Assembly: GCF_029227915.1 (NCBI RefSeq)
Contig: NC_079883.1
Location: 29,886,001-29,950,000, forward strand
Reading direction: 5' to 3'
DNA: 64,000 bases
Source: Hydractinia symbiolongicarpus
Taxonomy: Eukaryota > Cnidaria > Hydrozoa > Anthoathecata > Hydractiniidae
This document shows, in pieces, positions 1 to 11,260 of the stretch. Every line of letters begins with the position of its first letter. Positions within the stretch are counted from its first letter, which is position 1. Made by a program: the position numbers and the translations under genes. The notes beneath the pieces were generated by a model. The model was not told the DNA's origin. It saw only the letters and a list, made by a program, of their open reading frames with translations, and ran no database searches.

Positions 1-39
1 ACTACATTTCAATCACTTTCTAACGGTGTTAATCCGTTT

Positions 40-71
40 GAGTTACAACGGTTGCGTCACATATTCGTACC
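40..71 (+). repeat. Conserved box of the monomer
   Basis: This block, starting GAGTTACAAC and running through GCGTCACATATTCGT, is the most constant part of the unit across the window. Most copies differ at only one or two places; the common alternatives are CAACTGTTG, CAACGGCTG, and 'cgtcccc' in place of 'cgtacca' just after it. It contains a 9-bp dyad, CAAC-G-GTTG (46-54), and TTGCGTCA, which resembles a bZIP-type site. Protein binding is an inference only; constancy may also come from homogenisation. Confidence 0.7.
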
Positions 72-412
72 AACATGTATTTTATGATTTTTTTCCGATG
101 TGACTAAGTTGCATCGCTTTTAACAGTGAAACGATTGACTGTGGGACTTAATTGAACTGATTCGGGACTGTGATCTTGTAAATGCGATAAATGAGCCAAT
201 AGGCCACCAAGGAATAACATTTTTCTTAATTCGACATGATTGCTGGAATTCAGCGATTACACTGGGCGCTGTGGTAGTGCTTTTTTTAAAAATTTAGATA
301 AATAAGTCTTTTTTTACTGTGGGACTAATCCTGGCCGTTAGCACGCGCTGAAGAAATAGAGACATTCTCAAAAACTACATTTCATTGACTTTCTAGCGGT
401 ATAAATCCGTTT
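40..412 (+). repeat. Representative satellite monomer (373 bp)
   Basis: One monomer counted from the conserved anchor. In order it holds the conserved box (40 to about 71, through 'cacatattcgt'); a variable segment (about 80-115) that differs most between subtypes; 'gcatcgcttttaacagtga' and the decamer ACTGTGGGAC at 138-147; a region ending 'gataaatgagcc' (about 185-198); the 'gctggaattcagcg' segment with an EcoRI site in this subtype; an A/T-tract segment; a second ACTGTGGGAC at 316-325; and the 'gccgttag...gcgctgaag' to 'actacatttcattgac' lead into the next box. The start is arbitrary because the array is circularly permutable. Length 373 is 1 modulo 3. Confidence 0.95.
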
Positions 413-461
413 GAGTTACAACGGTTGCGTCACATATTCGTATCAACATGTATTTAGCGAA

Positions 462-478
462 AGTATTCGTATAATACT
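462..478 (+). repeat. Subtype-specific inverted repeat AGTATT-N5-AATACT
   Basis: Perfect 6-bp arms, AGTATT (462-467) and AATACT (473-478), separated by 5 bases. The same dyad is found in every monomer of the 'gtattcgtataatac' and 'gtattcggataatac' subtypes, for example near 1573, 4559, 9408, 47998, 49487 and 55817. Monomers with 'cagatattac' or 'cggatattac' keep only 4 bp of the stem (AGTA/TACT), and the 'gattttcttccaatttt' subtypes lack it. Confidence 0.75.
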
Positions 479-1689
479 AGGTTGCATCGCTTTCAACAGT
501 GAAACGTTTGACTGTGGGACTTAATTGAACTGATTTTGAACTTTGGTTTTATAAATGTGATAAATGAGCCAGTTTGACAACAAGAAGTAACATTCTTCTT
601 AATTTGACTTGATTGCTCGAACTCAGCGATTACAGTGGGCACTGTGGTAACTCTTTGTTAAAAAATGAAGATAAATAAGTCTGTTTTTACTGTGGGACCA
701 ATCATAGCCGTTAAATCGCGCTGAAGAAAGAGAGACAGTTTCAAAAACTACATTTCATTGACTTTCTAACGGTGTCAATCCGTTTGAGTTACAACAGTTG
801 CGTCACATATTCGTACCAACATGTATTTAGTGATTTTCCTTCAATTTTACTAAGATGTATTGCTTTTAACAGTGAAACGAGTGACTGTGGGAATTAATTG
901 AACTGACTCTGGACTATGTCCTTATAAATGTGACAGATGAGCCAATTGGTCTGGAAGGAATAACTTTCTTCTTAATTTGACGTGATGGCTGGAATTCAGC
1001 GATTACATTAAGCTCTGTGGTAGCGCTTTATTTATAAAATTAGATAATTAAGTCTTTTTCTACTGTGGGACTAATACTGGCCGTTAGCACGCGCTGAAGA
1101 TATAGAGACATTCTCAAAAACTTCATTTCAATGACTTCTTGGCAGTAACAATCCGTTTGAGTTACAACGGTTGCGTCACATATTCGTACCAACCTGTATT
1201 TAGTGATATCGATATTACTAAGTTATATTGCTTTTAACAGTGAAACGATTGACTGTGGAACTTAATTCAACTAACTTTGGACTGTGACCTTATAAATGTG
1301 ATTAGTGAGCCAACTGGACCCAAGAAGTAACATTCTTCTTAATTTTACATGATTGCCGGAACTGAGCGCTTACACTAGGCGCTGTGGTAGCACTTTATTT
1401 AAAAATTTAAATAAAAAGGTCACTTTTTACTGTGGGACCAATCCTAGCCGTCATCGCGCGCTGAAGAAATAGCGACAGTTTCAAAAACTACATTTCATCG
1501 ACTTCTTGGCGGTATCAATCCGTTTGAGTTACAACGGTTGCGTCACATATTCCTACCAACATGTACTTAGCGAAAGTATTCGTATAATACTAGGTTGCAT
1601 CGCTTTTAACAGTGAAACGTTTGACTGTGGGACTTAATTGAACTGATTATAAACTTTGATCTTATAAATGTGATAAATGAGCCAGTTTG

Positions 1690-2160
1690 AGTACAAGAAG
1701 TATCATTCTTGTTAATTTGACTTGATTGCTGAAACTCAGCGATTGCACTGGGCACTGTGTTGTGGTTTTATTTAAAAATTAAGTTAAATAAGTCACTTTT
1801 AACTGTGGGAGCAATCCCAGCCGTTAGTTCGCGCTGAATAAACAAAGACGGTTTCAAAAACTACATTTCAATGACCTTCTAACGTTGTTAATCCGTTTGA
1901 GTTACAACGGTTGCGTCACATATTCGTACCAACATGTATTTTATGATTTTTTTCCGATGTGACTAAGTTGCATCGCTTTTAACAGTGAAACGATTGACTG
2001 TGGGACTTAATTGAACTGATTCGGGACTGTGATCTTGTAAATGCGATAAATGAGCCAATAGGCCACCAAGGAATAACATTTTTCTTAATTCGACATGATT
2101 GCTGGAATTCAGCGATTACACTGGGAGCTGTGGTAGTGCTTTATTTAAAAATTTAGATAA
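1690..2160 (+). repeat. Duplicated segment, first copy (partner at 3.18-3.65 kb)
   Basis: This stretch matches about 3182-3652 at an offset of 1492 bp (four monomers). Shared diagnostic marks are 'gcactgtgttgtggtttta' (1761 against 3253), the 'gaataaacaaagacggttt' lead, 'catgtattttatgattttt' and 'gccaataggccacc' (2055 against 3547). The latter also occurs at 197, 1858 bp upstream. Flanking monomers do not keep the 4-mer register, so this is a local duplicate and not a clean HOR. Confidence 0.75.
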
Positions 2161-3181
2161 ATAAGTCTTTTTTTACTGTGGGACTAATCCTGGCCGTTAG
2201 CACGCCCTGAAGAATTAGAGATATTCTCAAAAACTACATTTCATTGACTTCTTGGCGGTATCAATCCGTTTGAGTTACAACGGTTGCGTCACATATTCGT
2301 ATCAACATGTATTTAGCGATAGTATTCTGATATTACTAGGTTGCATCGCTTTTAACATTGAAACATTTGACTGTGGGACTTAATTGAACTGATTTTGGAC
2401 TTTGACCTTATGAATGTGATAAATGAGCCAGTTTGACTACAAGAAATAACATTCTTCTTAATTTGACTTGATTGCTGGAACTCAGCGATTACATTAGGCG
2501 CTGTGGTAGCACTTTATTTAAAAATTTAAATAAAAAGGTCACTTTTTACTGTGGGACCAATCCTAGCCGTTATCGCGCGCTGAAGAAAGAGAGACAGTTT
2601 CAAAAACTACATTTCATTGACTTTCTAACGGTGTCAATCCGTTTGAGTTACAACGGTTGCGTCACATATTCGTACCAACATGTATTTAGTGATTTTCTTC
2701 CAATTTTACTAAGTTATATTGCTTTTAACAGTGAAACGAGTGACTGTGGGAAGTAATTGAACTGACTCTGGACTATGTCCTTATAAATATGACAGATGAG
2801 CCAATTGGTCTCCAAGGAATAACTTTCTTCTTAATTTGACGTGATGGCTGGAATTGAGCGATCACATTAAGCTCCGTTGTAGCGCTTTATTTAAAAATTT
2901 AAATAAAAAGGTCACTTTTTACTGTGGGACCAATCCTAGCCGTTATCGCGCGCTGAAGAAATAGCGACAGTTTCAAAAACTACATTTCATCGACTTCTTG
3001 GCGGTATCAATCCGTTTGAGTTACAACGGTTGCGTCACATATTCGTACCATAATGTATTTAGCGATAGTATTCTGATATTACTAGGTTGCATCGCCTTTA
3101 ACAGTGAAACGATTAACTGTGGGACTTAATTGAACTTATTTTGGACTTTGACCTTATAAATGTGACAAATGAGCCAGTTTG

Positions 3182-3652
3182 AGTACAAGAAGTAACATTC
3201 TTGTTATATTGACTTGATTGCTGGAACTCAGCGATTGCACTTGGCACTGTGTTGTGGTTTTATTTAAAAATTAAGTTAAATAAGTCACTTTTAACTGTGG
3301 GAACAATCCCAGCCGTTAGTTCGCGCTGAATAAACAAAGACGGTTTCAAAAACTACATTTCAATGACTTTCTAACGGTGTTAATTCGTTTGAGTTACAAC
3401 GGTTGCGTCACATATTCGTACCAACATGTATTTTATGATTTTTTTCCGATGTGACTAAGTTGCATCGCTTTTAACAGTGAAACGATTGACTGTGGGACTT
3501 AATTGAACTGATTCAGGACTGTGATCTTGTAAATGCGATAAATGAGCCAATAGGCCACCAAGGAATAACATTTTTCTTAATTCGACATGATTGCTGGAAT
3601 TCAGCGATTACACTGGGCGCTGTGGTAGTGTTTTATTTAAAAATGAAGATAA
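3182..3652 (+). repeat. Duplicated segment, second copy (partner at 1.69-2.16 kb)
   Basis: Second copy of the 1492-bp-offset duplicate. It differs from the first by scattered substitutions, for example 'gagcaatccc' against 'gaacaatccc' and 'gaccttctaacgttg' against 'gactttctaacggtg'. The left part of its first monomer belongs to another subtype, so the duplicate boundary lies inside a monomer. Confidence 0.7.
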
Positions 3653-3932
3653 ATAAGTCTGTTTTTACTGTGGTACCAATCCTAGCCGTTAATTCGCGCT
3701 GAAGAAAGAGAGACAGTTTCAAAAACTACATTTCATTGACTTTCTAACGGTGTCAATCCGTTTGAGTTACAACGGTTGCGTCACATATTCCTACCAACAT
3801 GTACTTAGCGAAAGTATTCGTATAATACTAGGTTGCATCGCTTTTAACAGTGAAACGTTTGACTGTGGGACTTAATTGAACTGAATATAAACTTTGATCT
3901 TATAAATGTGATAAATGAGCCAGTTTGACTAC

Positions 3933-3951
3933 AAGAAGTAACATTCTTCTT
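3933..3951 (+). repeat. Inverted repeat AAGAAG-N7-CTTCTT
   Basis: AAGAAG (3933-3938) and CTTCTT (3946-3951) flank TAACATT. It is common in 'acaagaagtaacattc' monomers throughout the window. The 'caaggaataac' and 'caagaaataac' subtypes have a weaker form. Confidence 0.6.
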
Positions 3952-4136
3952 AATTTGACTTGATTGCTGGAACTCAGCGATTACAGTGGGCACTGTGGTA
4001 ACTCTTTGTTAAAAAATGAAGATAAATAAGTCGGTTTTTACTGTGGGACCAATCCTAGCCGTTAATTCGCGCTGAAGAAAGAGAGACAGATTCAAAAACT
4101 ACATTTCATTGACTTTCTAACGGTGTCAATCCGTTT

Positions 4137-5628
4137 GAGTTGCAACGGTTGCGTCACATATTCGTACCAACATGTATTTAGTGATTTTCTTTCAGTTTTA
4201 CTAAGTTGTATTGCTTTTAACAGTGAAACGAGTGACTATGGGAAGTAATTGAACTGACTTTGGACAATGTCCTTATAAATGTGACAGATGAGCCAATTGG
4301 TCTGCAAGGAATAACTTTCTTCATAATTTGACGTGATGGCTGGAATTCAGCGATTACATTAAGCTCTGTGGTAGCGCTTTATTTAAAAATTTAGATAAAT
4401 AAGTCTTTTCTTACTGTTGGACCAATCCTGGCCGTTAGCATGCGCTGAATAAAGAGGAACAGTTTCAAATACTACATTTCCTTGACTTTCTAGCGGTATA
4501 AATCCGGTTGAGTTACAACGGTTGCGTCACATATTCGTACCAACATGTACTTAGCGAAAGTATTCGTATAATACTAGGTTGCATCGCTTTTAACAGTGAA
4601 ACGTTTGACTGTGGGACTTAATTGAACTGATTTTGAACTTTGATCTTATAAATGTGATAAATGAGTCAGTTTGAGTACAAGAAGTAACATTCTTCTTAAT
4701 TTGACTTGATTGCTGGAACTCAGCGATTGCACTGGCCACTGTGGTAGCGTTTTATTTAAAAATTTAGATAAATAAGTCTTTTTTTACTGTGGGACTAATC
4801 CTGACCGTTAGCACGCGCTGAAGAAGTTGAGACATTCTCAAAAACTACATTTCATCGACTTCTTGGCGGTATCAATCCGTTTGAGTTACAACGGTTGCGT
4901 CACATATTCGTATCAACATGTATTTAGCGATAGTATTCTGATATTACTAGGTTGCATCGCCTTTAACAGTGAAACGATTGACTGTGGGTCTTAATTGAAC
5001 TAACTTTGGACTGTGACCTGATAAATGTTATAAATGAGCCAACTGGACCCAAGAAATAACATTCTTCTTAATTTGACATGATTGCCGGAACTCAACGATT
5101 ACGCTGGGCGCTGTGGTAGCACTTCATTTAAAAAATTTAAATAAAAAAGTCATTTTTTACTGTGGGACTAATCCTAGCCGTTATCGCGCGCTGAAGAAAT
5201 AGCGACAGTTTCAAAAACTACATTTCATTGACTTTCTAACGGTATCAATCCGCTTCAGTTACAACTGTTGCGTCACATATTCGTCCCCACATGTATTTAG
5301 CGACAGTATTCGGATATTACTAGGTTGCATCGCTTTTAACATTGAAACATTTGACTGTGGGACATAATTGAACTGATTTTGGACTTTGACCTTATGAATA
5401 TGATAAATGAGCCAGTTTGACTACAAGAAGTAACATTCTTGTTAATTTGACTTGATTGCTGGAACTCAGCGATTGCACTGGGCACTGTGTTAGGGTTTTA
5501 TTTAAAAATTAAGTTAAATAAGTCACTTTTAACTGTGGGAGCAATCCCAGCCGTTAGTTCGCGCTGAATAAACAAAGACAGTTTCAAAAACTACATTTCA
5601 TTGACTTTCTAACGGTGTCAATCCGTTT
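4137..5628 (+). repeat. 4-mer higher-order repeat, copy 1 (1492 bp)
   Basis: Four monomers with anchors at 4137, 4510, 4883 and 5256. They match the next four (5629, 6002, 6375, 6748) at exactly 1492 bp. Shared marks include 'aaatccggttgag', 'cgctgaagaagttgagac', 'gaactcaacgattacgctg' and 'catattcgtccccacatg'. The last half-monomer (about 5431-5580) is the exception: it carries the 'ttagggttttatttaaaa' and 'gaataaacaaagac' subtype, while copy 2 has the 'aactctttgttaaaaaatg' subtype there. Confidence 0.88.
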
Positions 5629-7120
5629 GAGTTACAACGGTTGAGTCACATATTCGTACCAAAATGTATTTAGTGATTTTCTTCCAATTTTACTAAGTTG
5701 TATTGCTTTTAACAGTGAAACGAGTGACTGTGGGAATTAATTGAACTGACTCTGGACTATGTCCTTATAAATGTGACAGACGAGCCAATTGGTCTCCAAG
5801 GAATAACTTTCTTCATAATTTGACGTGATGGCTGGAATTCAGCGATTACATTAAGCTCCGTGGTAGCGCTTTATTTAAAAATTTAGATAAATAAGTCTTT
5901 TCATACTGTTGGACCAATCCTGGCCGTTAGCATGCGCTGAATAAAGAGGAACAGTTTCAAATACTGCATTTCCTTGACTTTCTAGCGGTATAAATCCGGT
6001 TGAGTTACAACGGTTGCGTCACATATTCGTACCAACATGTACTTAGCGAAAGTATTCGTATAATACTAGGTTGCATCGCTTTTAACAGTGAAACGTTTAA
6101 CTGTGGGACTTAATTGAACTGATTTTGAACTTTGATCTTATAAATGTGATAAATGAGTCAGTTTGAGTACAAGAAGTAACATTCTTCTTAATTTGACTGG
6201 ATTGCTGGAACTCAGCGATTTCACTGGGCACTGTGGTAGCGTTTTAATTAAAAATTTAGATAAATAAGTCTTTTTTTACTGTGGACCTAATCCTGGCCGT
6301 TAGCACGCGCTGAAGAAGTTGAGACATTCTCAAAAACTACATTTCATCGACTTCTTGGCGGTATCAATCCGTTTGAGTTACAACGGTTGCGTCACATATT
6401 CGTATGAACGTGTATTTAGCGATAGTATTCTGATATTACTAGGTTGCATCGCCTTTAACAGTGAAACGATTGACTGTGGGACTTAATTGAACTAACTTTG
6501 GACTGTGACCTGATAAATCTTATAAATGAGCCAACTGGCCCCAAGAAATAACATTCTTCTTAATTTGACATGATTGCCGGAACTCAACGATTACGCTGGG
6601 CGCTGTGGTAGCACTTCATTTAAAAAATTTAAATAAAAAAGTCATTTTTTACTGTAGGACCAATTCTAGCCGTTATCGCGCGCTGAAGAAATAGCGACAG
6701 TTTCAAAAACTACATTTCATTGACTTTCTAACGGTATCAATCCGCTTGAGTTACAACTGTTGCGTCACATATTCGTCCCCACATGTATTTAGCGATAGTA
6801 TTCGGATATTACTAGGTTGCATCGCTTTTAACATTGCAACATTTGACTGTGGGACTTAATTGAACTGATTTTGGACTTTGACCTTATGAATGTGATAAAT
6901 GAGCCAGTTTGACTACAAGAAGTAACATTCTTCTTAATTTGACTTGATTGCTGGAACTCAGCGATTACAGTGAGCACTGTTCTAACTCTTTGTTAAAAAA
7001 TGAAGATAAATAAGTCTGTTTTTACTGTGGGACCAATCCTAGCCGTTAATTCGCGCTGAAGAAAGAGAGACAGTTTCAAAAACTACATTTCATTGACTTT
7101 CTAACGGTGTCAATCCGTTT
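5629..7120 (+). repeat. 4-mer higher-order repeat, copy 2 (1492 bp)
   Basis: Direct tandem copy of 4137-5628, with anchors at 5629, 6002, 6375 and 6748. The next unit begins at 7121 with the same first-monomer marks ('ggttgagtcacatattcg' and 'accaaaatgtatttag', at both 5629 and 7121), so a third copy starts but then gives way to the dimer block. Confidence 0.88.
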
Positions 7121-9359
7121 GAGTTACAACGGTTGAGTCACATATTCGTACCAAAATGTATTTAGTGATTTTCTTCCAATTTTACTAAGTTGTATTGCTT
7201 TTAACAGTGAAACGAGTGACTGTGGGAATTAATTGAACTGACTCTGGACTATGTACTTATAAATGTGACAGATGAGCCAATTGGTCTCCAAGGAATAACT
7301 TTCTTCTTAATTTGACGTGATGGCTGGAATTCAGCGATTACATTAAGCTCCGTGGTAGCGCTTTATTTAAAAATTTAGATAAATAAGTCTTTTCATACTG
7401 TTGGACCAATCCTGGCCGTTAGCATGCGCTGAATAAAGAGGAACAGTTTCAAATACTGCATTTCATTGACTTTCTAGCGGTATAAATCCGTTTGAGTTTC
7501 AACGGTTGCGTCACATATTCGTACCAATATGTACTTAGCGAAAGTATTCGTATAATACTAGGTTGCATCGCTTTTAACAGTGACACGTTTGACTGTGGGA
7601 CTTAATTGAACTGATTTTGAACTTTGACGTTATGAATGTGATAAATGAGCTAGTTTGACTACAAGAAGTAACATTCTTCTTAATTTGACTTGATTGCTGG
7701 AACTCAGCGATTACAGTGGGCACTGTGGTAATTCTTAGTTAAAAAATGAAGATAAATAAGACTGTTTTTACTGTGGGACCAATCCTAGCCGTTAATTCGC
7801 GCTGAAGAAAGAGAGACAGTTTCAAAAAAGTACATTTCATTGACTTTGTAACGGTGTCAATCCGTTTGAGTTACAACGGTTGCGTCACATATTCGTACCA
7901 ACATGTATTTAGTGATTTTCTTCCAATTTTACTAAGTTGTATTGCTTTTAACAGTGAAACGAGTGACTGTGGGAATTAATTGAACTGACTCTGGACTATG
8001 TCCTTATAAATGTGACAGATGAGCCAATTGGTCTCCAAGGAATAACTTTCTTCTTAATTTGACGTGATGGCTGGAATTCAGCGATTACAATAAGCTCCGT
8101 GGTAGCGCTTTATTTAAAAATTTAGATAAATAAGTCTTTTCTTACTGTTGGACCAATCCTGGCCGATAGCATGCGCTGAATAAAGAGGAACAGTTTCAAA
8201 TACTACATTTCATTGACTTTCTAGCGGTATAAATCCGTTTGAGTTTCAACGGTTGCGTCACATATTCGTACCAACATGTACTTAGCGAAAGTATTCGTAT
8301 AATACTAGGTTGCATCGCTTTTAACAGTGAAACGTTTGACTGTGGGACTTAATTGAACTGATTTTGAACTTTGACCTTATGAATGTGATAAATGAGCTAG
8401 TTTGACTACAAGAAGTAACATTCTTCTTAATTTGACTTGATTGCTGGAACTCAGCGATTACAGTGGGCACTGTGGTAATTCTTTGTTAAAAAATGAAGAT
8501 AAATAAGTCTGTTTTTACTGTGGGACCAATCCCAGCCGTTAATTCGCGCTGAAGAAAGAGAGACAGTTTCAAAAAATACATTTCATTGACTTTGTAACGG
8601 TGTCAATCCGTTTGAGTTACAACGGTTGCGTCACATATTCGTACCAACATGTATTTAGTGATTTTCTTCCAATTTTACTAAGTTGTATTGCTTTTAACAG
8701 TGAAACGAGTGACTGTGGGAATTAATTGAACTGACTCTGGACTATGTCCTTATAAATGTGACAGATGAGCCAATTGGTCTCCAAGGAATAACTTTCTTCT
8801 TAATTTGACGTGATGGCTGGAATTCAGCGATTACATTAAGCTCCGTGGTAGCGCTTTATTTAAAAATTTAGATAAATAAGTCTTTTCTTACTGTTGGACC
8901 AATCCTGGCCGATAGCATGCGCTGAATAAAGAGGAACAGTTTCAAATACTACATTTCATTGACTTTCTAGCGGTATAAATCCGTTTGAGTTTCAACGGTT
9001 GCGTCACATATTCGTACCAACATGTACTTAGCGAAAGTATTCGTATAATACTAGGTTGCATCGCTTTTAACAGTGAAACGTTTGACTGTGGGACTTAATT
9101 GAACTGATTTTGAACTTTGACCTTATGAATGTGATAAATGAGCTAGTTTGACTACAAGAAGTAACATTCTTCTTAATTTGACTTGATTGCTGGAACTCAG
9201 CGATTACAGTGGGCACTGTGGTAATTCTTTGTTAAAAAATGAAGATAAATAAGTCTGTTTTTACTGTGGGACCAATCCTAGCCGTTAATTCGCGCTGAAG
9301 AAAGAGAGACAGTTTCAAAAACTACATTTCATTGACTTTCTAACGGTGTCAATCCGTTT
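7121..9359 (+). repeat. 2-mer higher-order repeat, three copies (~746 bp)
   Basis: Two monomer subtypes alternate: a 'gtgattttcttccaatttt' type (anchors 7121, 7868, 8614) and a 'gcgaaagtattcgtataata' type (7494, 8241, 8987). The mark 'gaacagtttcaaatact' recurs at 7441, 8188 and 8934. One extra base in the a-run near 7828 makes the first dimer one base longer. The dimer pairs the end monomers of the preceding 4-mer, so it looks derived from the 4-mer by loss of two monomers. Confidence 0.87.
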
Positions 9360-10141
9360 GAGTTACAACGGTTGCGTCACATATTTGTACCAACATGTAC
9401 TTAGCGAAAGTATTCGTATAATACTAGGTTGCATCGCTTTTAACAGTGAAACGTTTGACTGTGGGACTTAATTGAACTGATTTTGAACTTTGACCTCATG
9501 AATGTGATAAAAGAGCTAGTTTGACTACAAGAAGTAACATTCTTCTTAATTTGACTGGATTGCTGGAACTCAGCGATTACAGTGGGCACTGTGGTAACTC
9601 TTTGTTAAAAAATGAAGATAAATAAGTCTGTTTTTACTGTGGGACCAATCCTAGCCGTTAATTCGCGCTGAAGAAAGAGAGGCAGTTTCAAAAACTACAT
9701 TTCATTGACTTTCTAACGGTGTCAATCCGTTTGAGTTACAACGGTTGCGTCACATATTCGTACCAACATGTATTTAGTGATTTTCTTACAATTTTAATAA
9801 GTTGTATTGCTTTTAACAGTGAAACGATTGACTGTGGGAATTGATTGAACTGACTCTGGACTATGTCCTTATAAATGTGACAGATGAGCCAATTGGTCTC
9901 CAAGGAATAACTTTCTTCTTAATTTGACTTGATGGCTGGAACTCAGCGATTACAGTGGTCAGTGTGGTAACTCTTTGTTAAAAAATGAAGATAAATAAGT
10001 CTGTTGTTACTGTGGGACAAATCCTAGCCGTTAATTCGCGCTGAAGAAAGAGAGACAGTTTCAAAAACTACATTTCATTGACTTTCTAACGGTGTTAATC
10101 CGTTTGAGTTACAACGGTTGCGTCACATATTCGTATCAACA
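9360..10141 (+). repeat. Irregular satellite monomers between dimer and trimer blocks
   Basis: Monomers at 9360 and 9733 plus the start of the one at 10106. The 9360 monomer joins a 'ggtgtcaatccg' box to a 'gcgaaagtattcgtataata' body, a combination of the two dimer subtypes. The rest follows no clean period. No gene or other element is seen. Confidence 0.7.
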
Positions 10142-11260
10142 TGTATTTAGTGATTTTCTTTCAATTTTACTAAGTTGTATTGCTTTTAACAGTGAAACGA
10201 GTGACTGTGGGAATTAATTGAACTGACTCTGGACTATGTCTTTATAAATGTGACAGATGAGCCAATTGGTCTCAAAGGAATAACTTTCTTCTTAATTTGA
10301 CGTGATGGCTGGAATTCAGCGATTACATTAAGCCCTGTGGTAGCGCTTTATTTAAAAATTTAGATAAATAAGTCTTTTCTTACTGTTGGACCAATCCTGG
10401 CCGTTAGCATGCGCTGAATAAAGAGGAACAGATTCAAAAACTACATTTCATTGACTTTCTAAAGGTGTTAATCCGTTTGAGTTACAACGGTTGCGTCACA
10501 TATTCGTACCAACATGTATTTAATGATTTTTTTCCGATGTGACTAAGTTGCATCGCTTTTAACAGTGAAACGATTGACTGTGGGACTTAATTGAACTGAT
10601 TCTGGACTGTGACCTTGTAAATGCGATAAATGAGCCAATTGGCCACCAAGGAATAACATTTTTCTTAATTCGACATGATTGCTGGAATTCAGCGATTACA
10701 CTGGGCGATGTGGTAGTGCTTTATTTAAAAATTTAGATAAGTAAGTCTTTTTTTACTGTGGGACTAATCCTGGCCGTTAGCACGCGCTGAAGAAATAGCG
10801 ACAGTTTCAAAAACTACATTTCATTGACTTTCTAACGGTATGAATCCGCTTGAGTTACAACTGTTGCGTCACATATTCGTCCCCACATGTATTTAGCGAT
10901 AGTATTCGGATATTACTAGGTTGTATCGCTTTTAACAGTGAAACGTTTGACTGTGGGACTTAATTGAACTGATTTTGAACTTTGACCTTATGAATGTGAT
11001 AAATGAGCTAGTTTGACTACAAGAAGTAACATTCTTCTTAATTTGACTGGATTGCTGGAACCCAACGATTACAGTGGGCACTGTGGTAACTCTTTGTTAA
11101 AAAATGAAGATAAATAAGTCTGTTTTTACTGTGGGACCAATTCTAGCCGTTAATTCGCGCTGAAGAAAGAGAAACAGTTGCAAAAACTACATTTCATTGA
11201 CTTTCTAACGGTGTCAATCCGTTTGAGTTACAACGGTTGCGTCACATATTCGTACCAACA
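10142..11260 (+). repeat. 3-mer higher-order repeat, copy 1 (1119 bp)
   Basis: Three monomers that match 11261-12379 at 1119 bp with only about three differences that I could see ('gtaagtc' at about 10741 against 'aaataagtc'; 'taacattttt' against 'taacgttttt'; 'cccaacg' against 'cccagcg'). The three subtypes in order are the 'gtgattttctttcaatttt' type, the 'aatgatttttttccgatgtg' type and the 'cgtccccacatg' type. This is a recent duplication. Confidence 0.9.

Noticed and set aside
60-80. CENP-B-box-like match 'attcgtaccaacatg'
   Set aside because: It has TTCG and the A five bases later but not the CGGG half of the box. The reverse-strand 'tccgttt' near the anchor likewise matches only one side. 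Not enough to call a CENP-B box.
170-190. TATA-like 'ccttataaatg' and AATAAA in 'ctgaataaagagg'
   Set aside because: Both are expected by chance in AT-rich repeat and occur in many monomers with no adjacent gene structure. Satellite transcription is possible but not shown.
2472-2756. 94-codon forward frame with a TTG start
   Set aside because: Chance frame across two monomers. The 373-bp unit shifts the frame by one each repeat, so no long frame can be kept, and there is no support from similarity or composition.
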